Positions 7,734-15,659 of a stretch of 64,000 nucleotides of DNA are shown here, in pieces. The notes beneath the pieces are model-generated. The model worked only from the letters and a program-made list of their open reading frames with translations, did not search any database and was not told the origin of the DNA. The stretch lies in assembly GCF_023221595.1 (NCBI RefSeq), contig NZ_CP096563.1:664501-728500 (forward strand). Reading direction: 5' to 3'. The stretch comes from Rhodococcus qingshengii JCM 15477 (GTDB lineage: Bacteria > Actinomycetota > Actinomycetes > Mycobacteriales > Mycobacteriaceae). How positions within the stretch are numbered: position 1 is the stretch's first letter; the number at the start of each line of letters is the position of its first letter. The position numbers and the translations under genes are program-made.

Positions 7734-8138
7734 ATGAACATTGATACCTTGGTGCGCATGTTCAGTATCGAGATCCGTCGTACATTCGCTGTGAGGCAGG
7801 GGCTTCCGGCACCGGTGCGGGACGCGAAGAACTTGCCGCCGCTGATGCCTGCCGAGGGATTTCGCGTGACGATGCGAGTGGCGTTCTCGTTCGAGGACGA
7901 CCAACTCGGAGAACGTGGATGGTTTGTCGACACGGACGCTCTGGACGAGTCCGTCGATCGATGTGCCGAGCAATTGGCGAGCGGTGCCTGGCCGGAGATT
8001 TTCGATTTCCGTCCGTCATTCGAGAATGTCTCGAAGTGGGCTTTCACTGAACTTGCCTCCAGCATTCCTCAGCTGACCTACGTCGAACTCGACAACGAGA
8101 CGATCGGTGTGGCAACAAGATACGTCAGATCACAATGA
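7734..8138 (+). CDS. Degenerate 6-pyruvoyl-tetrahydropterin synthase/QueD-like protein
   Basis: Protein of 134 residues starting 7 bases after csoR. The order of motifs follows the PTPS/QueD fold: an N-terminal strand MFSIEIRRTFAVRQ, a GWFVDTDAL segment corresponding to the usual GMVxDF, then SFENVSKWAFTELAS corresponding to PTxENLAxW, and a final YVELDNETIGVATRY corresponding to the ExxxxxAxY end. The three zinc-binding histidines of active enzymes are absent, so it cannot use the normal mechanism. An ATG at 7758 is an alternative start. The fold assignment is from pattern matching only. Confidence 0.55.
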   Translation: MNIDTLVRMFSIEIRRTFAVRQGLPAPVRDAKNLPPLMPAEGFRVTMRVAFSFEDDQLGERGWFVDTDALDESVDRCAEQLASGAWPEIFDFRPSFENVSKWAFTELASSIPQLTYVELDNETIGVATRYVRSQ

Positions 8139-8150
8139 TCTGACGTATCT
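8118..8150. terminator. Perfect 15-bp hairpin overlapping the stop of the PTPS-like gene
   Basis: AGATACGTCAGATCA (8118-8132) and its exact complement (8136-8150) surround a three-base loop. The stop codon TGA (8136-8138) lies inside the hairpin. It is placed between convergent genes and, being symmetrical, could stop transcription from both sides. Confidence 0.75.
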
Positions 8151-8179
8151 CGTTGACGCACCGCGTTCGGTCGACCGGC

Positions 8180-9781
8180 CTACTGGTAGAGGCGCAACGC
8201 AGAACCGATGAAGGTCTTACCGAATGCGAGTCCGGCCTTGTTGAAGTAGAAGCTCAAGACCGTATCTGCAAACGGGACTGCGGACACCGTTTTGGTGATC
8301 TGTGACTCGGCGTCCGCCCACTCCGCGCACGCTGCGTCGCCGGTCAAGCCGGATGCCTTGGCAACGGCTGCTTCGTAGGCGGGGTTGTTGATCGAAGAGA
8401 AGTTCTTACCTGCTGCCGGAGCAGGACCGGAGAAGAACGGGACGAACCCGCTGGGAACCGAATTGTTGATCTGGATCCACGCGATGTCCCACTGGTTGTT
8501 GTCCTTGCCACTGAGCATGACGTCGACAACCTTGGTCTGGTCGGCTCCTGTCACCTCGACGGTCGCACCGAGGTCGGACCATGCCGACTGGGTGAGCTCG
8601 GCCGCCGCGCTGCGCGCATCTTCGCCGGCAGCGTAGAAGAGGCGGAGGGTCAGCGGCTTTCCGTCCTTGCTTCGTTTGCCGTCGGAGCCGGCGGTCCAAC
8701 CTGCAGCGTCCAGTGTTGCCTTTGCTGCGCTGAGGTCGAAGTCCGGAATGTTGCCTGCGACAGAGTCGTACACACAGGCTCGGGGCTCGACGGAGACAAG
8801 ACTTGTTGCACGGGTGCCCTGGCCGCCGGTGATGACCTCAGCGAGATCGTCGAGATTGACAGCCTGGACGAGAGCTTTTCGAACGGCGGGATCACTGGTC
8901 GGATTGTCCGCAATCTGATTGAAGTACATCTGACCGGCGGGAAGTGGGCGCTGGACCGAGTCGAAATTGGCGGCATCGATGCGATCCTTGTCCGGACCGG
9001 CGATCGGAGATGCGCTCAGTTCGCCTGAGAGAAGCTGGTTTGCTGCGGTGCTGACATTGGGTGCCATGACAGCAATGACTGTCTTGGGGACACCCGGTGT
9101 GTCGGAGGTGGTGTCGTCGGGCCCCCAGCTGTAACCGTCACGACGCTCGAACGTGTAGTGGTCATTGGCCGAGACTTCGGTGACTTCGAACATGCCGGAG
9201 CCCAGCGACTTGTTGTTCGAGGCGGTCGGATCTTCGAGTCCGGCATCGCACATGATCGGGAGGCGACTGATGGTGAGGAGGAGGAACGGGGTCGGCGCCG
9301 GAGTGGTTACCGTAATGGTGCGGGTGGCGAGATCGGCAGTGGCCGAAGCGCCGATGGGAACTGTGGTGCCGCGTTGTTGTGAACCCTTGGCTGGATCGGC
9401 TACGAAGTTGATGTTGTTCGCGACGGTCTGCGCAGTCAGCGTCGACCCGTCGGTACAGGTCACGCCTTCACGAATGGTGAAGGACGCGGAGGTCGGCGTT
9501 TCTTCCCACTTCTCGGCCAACCATGGTTTGAATTCACTGGTTTCAGGATCCTGGTAGACCAAGGAGTCGTACGCCAGCTTCGAAATTTCCGCGGTTGCCG
9601 CAGAGCCGGACATGATCGGGTTGAGTGCACCTGGATCGCCTTGCAACGCGTACCGGAAGGTTCCGTCAGTCAGAGGCTCACCGCCGCCGGAGCCCGAGGA
9701 CGTGCCTCCCGAGCTGCAAGCCGACAATACGAGCGCGAGCCCCGCGGTCGCGGCAAGCGTCGAATAGGAGCGGTGTTTCAT
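8180..9781 (-). CDS. ABC transporter substrate-binding lipoprotein (oligopeptide/nickel type, SBP_bac_5)
   Basis: Protein of 533 residues with a lipoprotein signal: basic start, hydrophobic core, and LSACSSGG, the lipobox with the lipidated Cys at residue 22. After a Ser/Gly linker, the mature part has the family 5 layout: GTFRYALQGDPGALNPI, then YDSLVYQDPETSEFKPWLAEKWE, which marks peptide, nickel and sugar-acid binding proteins. It would capture a substrate outside the membrane for an ABC importer. No permease or ATPase gene is next to it, so it is an orphan that must work with components elsewhere, or the partners have been lost. Confidence 0.9.
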   Translation of the reverse strand: MKHRSYSTLAATAGLALVLSACSSGGTSSGSGGGEPLTDGTFRYALQGDPGALNPIMSGSAATAEISKLAYDSLVYQDPETSEFKPWLAEKWEETPTSASFTIREGVTCTDGSTLTAQTVANNINFVADPAKGSQQRGTTVPIGASATADLATRTITVTTPAPTPFLLLTISRLPIMCDAGLEDPTASNNKSLGSGMFEVTEVSANDHYTFERRDGYSWGPDDTTSDTPGVPKTVIAVMAPNVSTAANQLLSGELSASPIAGPDKDRIDAANFDSVQRPLPAGQMYFNQIADNPTSDPAVRKALVQAVNLDDLAEVITGGQGTRATSLVSVEPRACVYDSVAGNIPDFDLSAAKATLDAAGWTAGSDGKRSKDGKPLTLRLFYAAGEDARSAAAELTQSAWSDLGATVEVTGADQTKVVDVMLSGKDNNQWDIAWIQINNSVPSGFVPFFSGPAPAAGKNFSSINNPAYEAAVAKASGLTGDAACAEWADAESQITKTVSAVPFADTVLSFYFNKAGLAFGKTFIGSALRLYQ

Positions 9782-9944
9782 TGTGCCTCCGTGAAGGAGC
9801 CGGGGCCCGGGAGTGAATCGTGAGGGCGCAGTCGAGTGTGACCGCTAAATCTTGGCGTAGGACGTGACGGGCATCTCGGTCGATCCTCACGAAAATCGGG
9901 CGGATTTTTGTTCGATTTCACGAAGGTTGGAGTTCTGGTTCAGT

Positions 9945-10400
9945 TCACGGGGAGTCGAGGTCACTTCGTCGTGGCCACCCGGTCTCCGTGAGCACGGTTG
10001 CTGGAACTGACCTCAACGGGGAGGTGGGGCCGAGACCGTGGAGGTCTGCGTCGTCGTCGATTTCGGACCAGAATTCGTCCGCCGAAACATCAAGGCCGAG
10101 AGCGATCCACGGCGGTCCGGCTTCTTGGAACGCGTACGAGACGGTTCCGGTACGCGGAATTGTCGTATCGAACAGTCGGTCTCCGACGGGATAGCCCTGC
10201 TGCTCGCCGACCAAAGTCAAGGTAGTCGGTTCGAAGGATGCATCGCGCAGAATCTTCTCGACTGCGCGGTCGAAGCTCTGCTGGACGCTGAACTCTTCGT
10301 CCGAGTTCGAACCGGTGAACTCGGGGAAATGCGCACAACACAAAACGTATGGGCCTGCTGAGTTGCAGTAGAGACGAAACACGGGAAATCCACCGGCCAC
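9945..10400 (-). CDS. Hypothetical protein
   Basis: Protein of 151 residues from a GTG at 10400 with no clear ribosome site. It starts MAGGFPVFRLYCNSAGPYVL, contains a Cys pair (LCCAHFPEF), and is acidic in the C-terminal half (SEIDDDADL). No signal peptide, membrane segment or family motif is recognised. The codon bias and lack of stops support a real gene. It is divergent from the methyltransferase at 10492 with 91 bases between. Confidence 0.55.
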   Translation of the reverse strand: MAGGFPVFRLYCNSAGPYVLCCAHFPEFTGSNSDEEFSVQQSFDRAVEKILRDASFEPTTLTLVGEQQGYPVGDRLFDTTIPRTGTVSYAFQEAGPPWIALGLDVSADEFWSEIDDDADLHGLGPTSPLRSVPATVLTETGWPRRSDLDSP

Positions 10401-10491
10401 GACGTGACGTTAGCAGGGCGTCGAAATGGAGAAGTTGCTGTTTCAGCAAAGATGGTTGCGTGAGTTGTGGAAGGTCGTTCATCCTGGGTGC

Positions 10492-11166
10492 ATGAGCCAC
10501 GAACACCACAATCACCACGAAAACTCCGATACCACCGAGAATCCGTACGCCAAGGCGGACGCACAGTTCTGGAACTCGCTGTACGAGGAACGCCCCGCGC
10601 GCTGGAGCGGAAATCCCAACCCACAGTTGATTGCCGAAGCCTCCGACCTGGAACCGGGCACGGCACTCGACGTCGGTTGCGGCGAAGGTGCCGACGCTTT
10701 GTGGTTGGCGCGTCGCGGGTGGAAGGTCACCGGCACCGACATCTCGTCGGTTGCGCTCGGCCGCGCCCAGGCTCACGTCGACGGCGAGGGCGTCGACATC
10801 GAATGGCTGGAAGCCGACCTGACGAAGTGGGATCCGCAGGGGCGCTCGTTCGATCTGGTGTCCGCGCAGTTCTTCCACATGCTCGAACCCGCGCGCGGGG
10901 AATTGTTCCGTGCTCTCGGAGATCTGGTCGCGCCCGGCGGGCATTTGCTGATCGTGGGCCACTCACCTCACGAGTCGCCGACCGAGCACCATCGGGCCAT
11001 GCTCCATACACCCGAATACGTGGAGTCGCTGTTCACCGATGGTTGGAAGGTGTTGGTCTCGGAGTCGCGGGAACGTGATCTTCCCGCGAACCCCGAGATG
11101 CATCACACGACGGATACCGTTGTGCTGCTTCAGCGATTGAGTGCGAGCACCGACAGCAACTCGTAA
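10492..11166 (+). CDS. Class I SAM-dependent methyltransferase
   Basis: Protein of 224 residues. A His-rich N-terminus ([11 protein letters not shown]) is followed by [20 protein letters not shown], typical of tellurite/thiopurine-like or UbiE-like methyltransferases. The SAM-binding motif I is [20 protein letters not shown] with motif II TGTDIS, and the [15 protein letters not shown] region is post motif III. The target of methylation is not evident; relatives include TehB-like enzymes and detoxifying methyltransferases. Its 3' end overlaps the convergent agmatinase-family gene by 37 bases. Confidence 0.85.
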   Translation: MSHEHHNHHENSDTTENPYAKADAQFWNSLYEERPARWSGNPNPQLIAEASDLEPGTALDVGCGEGADALWLARRGWKVTGTDISSVALGRAQAHVDGEGVDIEWLEADLTKWDPQGRSFDLVSAQFFHMLEPARGELFRALGDLVAPGGHLLIVGHSPHESPTEHHRAMLHTPEYVESLFTDGWKVLVSESRERDLPANPEMHHTTDTVVLLQRLSASTDSNS

Positions 11167-12086
11167 GCGACGTGGGCCGCTGCGATACCGGTGATCTCGG
11201 CGTGGTCGTACGCCGGCGCTACCTCGACGATGTCGGCGCCGACCACGTTGAGTCCCACCAACCCACGCAGTGTGTTCAACAATTCGCGCGAGGTCATGCC
11301 GCCCGCTTCGGGTGTTCCGGTGCCCGGAGCGTGGGCGGGATCGAGTACGTCGATGTCGACGGAGACGTACACCGGCCCACCGTCGAGGCGCTTACGCATG
11401 CGCTCGACGATGCTGGCGACACCGTCGACCTCGTAGTCGTCACTGCGGATCACCTGGAAGCCGAGGACGCGGTCGTCTTCGAGGTCCTTCTCGCTGTAGA
11501 GCGGTCCACGGATGCCGATGTGCTGCGAACGCTCCATGTCGATCAGGCCCTCTTCACTGGCGCGGCGGAAGGGGGTGCCGTGGGTGAAAGGCTGACCGAA
11601 GTAGGTGTCCCAGGTGTCGAGATGAGCGTCGAAGTGCAGGACGGCGATCGGGCCGTGATCGCGGGCCAGTGAGCGCAGGATCGGCAGTGCGATGGTGTGG
11701 TCGCCGCCGAGCGTGAGCACGGAGGAACCGTCGGCGCGCAGGTCGGTAACGGCGGACTGAACCGTCGTGAGAGCTTCCTGGATGTCGAAGGGGTTGACGC
11801 CGATGTCGCCGAAATCGGCTACCTGCTGGTTGGCGAAGGGCGAGACCTTCAGCGCCGGGTTGTACGGACGCAGGAGCTTCGACGCAGCGCGGATGTGCCC
11901 CGGACCGAACCGGGCACCGGGGCGGTAGCTGACACCCGAATCGAAGGGGATGCCGAGGATCGTCACGTCGGCGCGCGAGACCTCGTCCAGGCGCGGGAGC
12001 CGCGCAAAGGTGGTCGGCTCGGCGTAGCGGGGGACGCGCGTGGCGTCGACGGGTCCGATGAACGATCCGGGGTTGTTGGTAGCCAT
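11130..12086 (-). CDS. Agmatinase-family ureohydrolase, probable 4-guanidinobutyrase
   Basis: Protein of 318 residues from the ATG at 12086. All binuclear manganese ligands are visible: His in LGGDHTIAL, Asp-x-His-x-Asp in HFDAHLDTW, and Asp-x-Asp in [12 protein letters not shown]. The family removes urea from guanidino compounds such as agmatine or 4-guanidinobutyrate. It lies divergent from the XRE-cupin regulator and next to an amino acid oxidase and a nitrilase-type amidase, with GABA aminotransferase downstream. No arginine decarboxylase is seen. The context therefore favours 4-guanidinobutyrate as substrate, giving urea and GABA. Agmatine or guanidinopropionate remain possible. Confidence 0.88.
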   Translation of the reverse strand: MATNNPGSFIGPVDATRVPRYAEPTTFARLPRLDEVSRADVTILGIPFDSGVSYRPGARFGPGHIRAASKLLRPYNPALKVSPFANQQVADFGDIGVNPFDIQEALTTVQSAVTDLRADGSSVLTLGGDHTIALPILRSLARDHGPIAVLHFDAHLDTWDTYFGQPFTHGTPFRRASEEGLIDMERSQHIGIRGPLYSEKDLEDDRVLGFQVIRSDDYEVDGVASIVERMRKRLDGGPVYVSVDIDVLDPAHAPGTGTPEAGGMTSRELLNTLRGLVGLNVVGADIVEVAPAYDHAEITGIAAAHVAYELLSVLALNR

Positions 12087-12180
12087 GTGCAGAGGTCCCT
12101 GCTCTCGATTCGGCGCACACCGGGCGCCCTTCAGTGATGTAGCTCTCTGAGCAAGTATGGTTTCTTCAAGAGGCTCGGTT

Positions 12181-12200
12181 GTCAACCCCTGTTTCCTGAA
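12181..12200. promoter_or_regulatory. Promoter/operator motif upstream of the agmatinase-family gene
   Basis: On the minus strand, towards the agmatinase-family gene, the DNA reads CAGGAAACAGGGGTTGACA (from 12197 down). It fuses a GGAAACA box to a TTGACA -35 element. A near copy in the opposite orientation stands before the nitrilase gene (12894-12913). The two copies flank the XRE-cupin regulator gene, so that regulator is the likely binder. Confidence 0.6.
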
Positions 12201-12232
12201 AGGGACACGGCGGTCGTGAAGGAGTGGGTTCA

Positions 12233-12868
12233 GTGGCCAAGGCGAAGGAAGCGGTCGAGCCGGTCGGACCGCGCATCGGGGCGAGGCTCAAGGCGGCACG
12301 TCAATCGAAGCGGTTGACCCTCGACGACCTGGCCGAGGCCTGTGGTGTGACCAAGGGGTATCTCTCGAAACTCGAGCGCGATCACGTCAACGCGTCGGTG
12401 GCGACCCTGATAAAGGTGTGCGCGGTGCTCGAGATCCCCGTCGGATCCCTGTTCGAGAATGCGTCCGCCGGTGAAGTAGTCCGCGCCGACGCCATGCCGC
12501 AAATCAGCTTCGGTGGCGAAAAGATGACGGAGTACCTGCTCACGCCTACCAACGAGCGTCGAATTCAGGTGCTGCTCGGCGAGCTGGAACCAGGCGGCGG
12601 AAGTGGTCGGGAGTTCTACAGTCTGCCGATCGACGTGAACTTCGTGCACGTGCTCGAGGGCGGCTTGCGGGTCTCGTTCGAGGGCGGTCGGACGGATCCG
12701 AACGGTGAGGCCGTCGATGCCGAAGACGTCGTACTTGCGGCGGGCGATTCCTTCACATTCACGCCGACGCACAACCATAGTTTTCAGGCCGAAGGCTCGG
12801 TTCTGGCGAAGGTTCTGTGGGTCTTGAATCCGGCATTGCCGGAAGGGCCCCGCGCGTCGTCTTCGTGA
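12233..12868 (+). CDS. XRE-family regulator with C-terminal cupin sensor domain
   Basis: Protein of 211 residues. Residues about 18-72 are an XRE helix-turn-helix ([20 protein letters not shown], then [20 protein letters not shown]). Residues about 110-195 form a cupin-like beta-barrel, which in this regulator type (PuuR-like) binds small metabolites. The GTG at 12233 is chosen because AAGGAG lies 9 bases upstream; the GTG at 12224 would put that site against the start codon. The gene sits between the ureohydrolase and the amidase/oxidase operon, and the same GGAAACA...TTGACA motif lies on both its sides. It probably senses arginine or a guanidino or amino product of the pathway. Confidence 0.85.
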   Translation: MAKAKEAVEPVGPRIGARLKAARQSKRLTLDDLAEACGVTKGYLSKLERDHVNASVATLIKVCAVLEIPVGSLFENASAGEVVRADAMPQISFGGEKMTEYLLTPTNERRIQVLLGELEPGGGSGREFYSLPIDVNFVHVLEGGLRVSFEGGRTDPNGEAVDAEDVVLAAGDSFTFTPTHNHSFQAEGSVLAKVLWVLNPALPEGPRASSS

Positions 12869-12893
12869 GACTCGAATCCGCGAATGTTGATTC

Positions 12894-12913
12894 TTAGGAA
12901 ACAAGAGTTGACA
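12894..12913 (+). promoter_or_regulatory. Promoter/operator motif upstream of the amidase-oxidase operon
   Basis: TTAGGAAACAAGAGTTGACA has the same arrangement as the motif upstream of the ureohydrolase; 16 of 19 aligned bases agree when that site is read on its own coding strand. TTGACA is a good -35 element. The 100-base leader to the nitrilase start at 13002 fits a promoter here. Confidence 0.6.
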
Positions 12914-13001
12914 TGATTGGCGGCACCCGTCACGCTGGTAGTTGTCCCCGTCACACACACCGTCGAAAATTGGCGTCACGGAACTCCTGAAGGAGCGCAC
13001 C

Positions 13002-13847
13002 ATGCATGTCGATTCAGTTCGAGTTGGCCTGTTCCAAGGTCCGCTCACCACCCCGGACACCTTTGCGTCGGTGGAGTTCAACCTCGCTGCAATCGACACT
13101 GCTGCCCGCGAGGCTGCAGCATCCGGTGCGAAGATCCTGCTGACGCCGGAGATGTCCGCAACCGGCTACGACATCGGCGAACTGGTGTCGCTACGCGCGG
13201 AACCGGCCGACGGCCCGATCTTCGATTCCGTCGCCGCGATTGCTCGAAGTGCAGGCATCGCAGTCGTCTACGGCTACCCCGAACTCGACGGGGGAGATGT
13301 CTACAACAGTGTGCAGGTGGTGGACCGCGACGGCACTTCGCTTGCGCACTACCGCAAGACGCACCTGTTCGGCACGCTCGACCGCGAACATTTCCGGCCA
13401 GGTGAGACCCTGGTGGTCGGGTTCGATTTCGAGGGCATCCGCTGCGGGTTGTTGATCTGCTACGACGTGGAATTTCCGGAAGCGGTTCGGGCCCATGCCG
13501 ACGCCGGTACCGAATGGCTCATCGTGCCGACAGGCTTGATGACTCCTTACGAACACATTGCGCAGCAAGTGGTTCCGGCCCGCGCCTACGAGAGTCAGAT
13601 GTTCGTCACCTACGTCAATCGCTGCGGTGCCGAAACCGAGCTGACCTACTGCGGTCTCTCGTGCGCCATCGCACCAGACGGTGCCGAGTTGGCGAGGGCC
13701 GGCGGCGACCAGGAATTGCTCTTCGCGGACATCGCCGCCGCCACCGTCGCGCAATCGCGCACTCTCAATACACATCTCGACGATCGACGCCTCGATCTGT
13801 ATCCAGACCTTCCTGTCACGACTGTCTCCAAGGAGAACCGTAGATGA
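13002..13847 (+). CDS. Nitrilase-superfamily amidase, probable 4-guanidinobutyramide amidase
   Basis: Protein of 281 residues with the catalytic triad of carbon-nitrogen hydrolases: Glu50 (LLTPEMSATGY), Lys119 (HYRKTHLFG) and Cys153 (GLLICYDVEFPE). GAAGGAG precedes the ATG at 13002. The stop overlaps the oxidase start by four bases (ATGA), so the two are translated together. An amidase coupled to a decarboxylating amino acid oxygenase hydrolyses the amide that the oxygenase releases. For arginine that is 4-guanidinobutyramide to 4-guanidinobutyrate and ammonia; for lysine it would be 5-aminovaleramide (DavA reaction). The adjacent guanidinobutyrase-type gene favours arginine. Confidence 0.88.
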   Translation: MHVDSVRVGLFQGPLTTPDTFASVEFNLAAIDTAAREAAASGAKILLTPEMSATGYDIGELVSLRAEPADGPIFDSVAAIARSAGIAVVYGYPELDGGDVYNSVQVVDRDGTSLAHYRKTHLFGTLDREHFRPGETLVVGFDFEGIRCGLLICYDVEFPEAVRAHADAGTEWLIVPTGLMTPYEHIAQQVVPARAYESQMFVTYVNRCGAETELTYCGLSCAIAPDGAELARAGGDQELLFADIAAATVAQSRTLNTHLDDRRLDLYPDLPVTTVSKENRR

Positions 13848-15532
13848 CCATCCCAGTAGCTCCGGACAGTTCCTCGGAACCCGGCAAGCAGCCGCCCCTC
13901 ACGATGTTCGGACCGGATTTTCCGTTCCCGTACGACGACTACGTTTCCAGTCCGGCGGGACTCGGCTCGGTGCCCGACCTGGCACTGGGTACCGAGGTTG
14001 CCGTGATCGGTGGCGGACTCTCCGGCATGATCGCGGCCTACGAGTTGCTCAAGATCGGTCTCAAACCGATTGTCTACGAAGCTGATCAGATCGGTGGCCG
14101 GATGCGGTCGGTCGAGTTCGACGGGCACCCCGGGGTGGTCGCCGAGATGGGCGCAATGCGTTTCCCACCATCGTCGACGACGTTGTTCCACTACCTGAAC
14201 GAACTGGGTCTGCAGACCGAAGAGTTCCCCAATCCCCTTGCCGAGGTCACGCCGAGCACCGTCATCGATCTCAAGGGCGAGAGCCACTACGCGCACACTC
14301 TCGAGGATCTGCCGCCGATCTACACCGAGGTGGCGCAGGCCTGGCAGCGCACTCTCGAAGAGCATGCCGATCTGATTCCGTTGCAGCAGGCCATTCGTGA
14401 CCGCGACACCGCAGAAATCAAGCGGATCTGGAACGACCTCGTGGTGCGCTACGACGACCAGACGTTCTACGGATTCCTCGCCGCGTCGAAGCACTTCAAG
14501 TCCTTCCACATGCGGGAAGTGTTCGGACAGGTCGGATTCGGTACGGGCGGTTGGGATACCGACTACCCCAATTCGATCCTCGAAATCCTTCGTGTGGTCA
14601 TCACGGCCGCCGACGACGACCACCGCGGCATCGTCGGTGGATCGCAGCAGCTGCCGATGCGGTTGTGGAACCGCGCCCCGGCGCACATGGCGCATTGGCC
14701 TGCCGGTACTACGGTCGCTTCGCTCAACGACGGTGAGACGCGTCCCCGCGTCACCGAACTCCGGCGTACCGAGCCCGGCAACATCACGGTCACCGACTCC
14801 GAAGGTTTCATTCGCACGTATGCGAGTGCCGTTGTGACAGTGCAGAGTTGGATGCTGCTGAACAATATCAGGTGTGACGACGATCTGTTCCCGATCGACC
14901 ACTGGACTGCGATCGAGCGAACTCACTACATGGGTTCGACCAAGGTGTTCGTTCTCGTCGACCGCCCGTTCTGGAAGGACAAGGACCCCGTGACCGGCCG
15001 TGATTCGGTGTCGATGACACTGACCGACCGTATGAGTCGCGGCACCTACCTGCTGGATCAAGGCGAGGGCAAGCCAGGCCTGATCTGCTTGTCGTACACC
15101 TGGTCGGACGATTCGCTGAAGCTGCTGGCGCTCGACGCCACCGAGCGCATGAACATCATGCTGCGCTCTCTCGAAGAGATCTACCCCGGCGTTGACTTCC
15201 GCAGCCACATCATCTCGAGCCCGGTGACGCTGTCGTGGGAAACCGAGCGCGACTTCATGGGCGCATTCAAGGCGAACCTTCCGGGGCACTACCGCTACCA
15301 GGAGCGCCTGTTCTCCCACTTCGTGCAGAATGATCTCGAACCGCGTCATCGGGGAATCTTCCTCGCCGGTGACGACGTGTCGTGGACCGCCGGCTGGGCT
15401 GAGGGCGCGATCCAGACCGCGATCAACGCGGTATGGGGCGTCGTCAACCATCTCGGCGGCGCTGCGCCTGCCGAGAATCCCGGACCCGGCGACGTGTTCG
15501 AGGAGCTTGCTCCGATCAGGTTGGGCGACTGA
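13844..15532 (+). CDS. Flavin amino acid 2-monooxygenase/oxidase, probable arginine 2-monooxygenase
   Basis: Protein of 562 residues. The FAD-binding Rossmann motif VAVIGGGLSGMIAAYELLK starts near residue 50, with IVYEADQIGGRMRS (the GGRxxS motif of flavin amine oxidases) after it. The C-terminus has IFLAGDDVSWTAGWAEGAIQ, the FAD-contacting GxxxSxxxGWxEGA segment. Length and motifs match tryptophan and lysine 2-monooxygenases, which oxidise and decarboxylate an amino acid to its amide. Translation is coupled to the upstream amidase. With guanidinobutyrase and GABA genes nearby I infer arginine as substrate. Lysine (DavB-like) or simple L-amino acid oxidase activity cannot be excluded. Confidence 0.85.
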   Translation: MTIPVAPDSSSEPGKQPPLTMFGPDFPFPYDDYVSSPAGLGSVPDLALGTEVAVIGGGLSGMIAAYELLKIGLKPIVYEADQIGGRMRSVEFDGHPGVVAEMGAMRFPPSSTTLFHYLNELGLQTEEFPNPLAEVTPSTVIDLKGESHYAHTLEDLPPIYTEVAQAWQRTLEEHADLIPLQQAIRDRDTAEIKRIWNDLVVRYDDQTFYGFLAASKHFKSFHMREVFGQVGFGTGGWDTDYPNSILEILRVVITAADDDHRGIVGGSQQLPMRLWNRAPAHMAHWPAGTTVASLNDGETRPRVTELRRTEPGNITVTDSEGFIRTYASAVVTVQSWMLLNNIRCDDDLFPIDHWTAIERTHYMGSTKVFVLVDRPFWKDKDPVTGRDSVSMTLTDRMSRGTYLLDQGEGKPGLICLSYTWSDDSLKLLALDATERMNIMLRSLEEIYPGVDFRSHIISSPVTLSWETERDFMGAFKANLPGHYRYQERLFSHFVQNDLEPRHRGIFLAGDDVSWTAGWAEGAIQTAINAVWGVVNHLGGAAPAENPGPGDVFEELAPIRLGD

Positions 15533-15553
15533 GCTCACCGCAACTGCCGAAAT

Positions 15554-15593
15554 GTCGTGCCCGATGGGGGTTGGTACTCCTATCGGGCACGAC
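15554..15593. terminator. 12-bp hairpin after the oxidase gene
   Basis: GTCGTGCCCGAT (15554-15565) pairs exactly with ATCGGGCACGAC (15582-15593); the loop can pair further through GGGGG and CTCCT. It is followed by CTCTTTCC. It lies between the oxidase and the glutamate dehydrogenase, so it may end or attenuate the transcript. Confidence 0.65.
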
Positions 15594-15659
15594 CTCTTTC
15601 CGGTGATCCACGCAACACTGGAAAGTGTTCGGATCCAATAATTTCCAGGAGGGTGTTCA

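Noticed and set aside
13002..15532. Reading the amidase-oxidase pair as lysine catabolism (DavA-DavB)
   Set aside because: Kept as an alternative, not the main call. The adjacent guanidinobutyrase-type ureohydrolase and the shared promoter motif fit arginine better.
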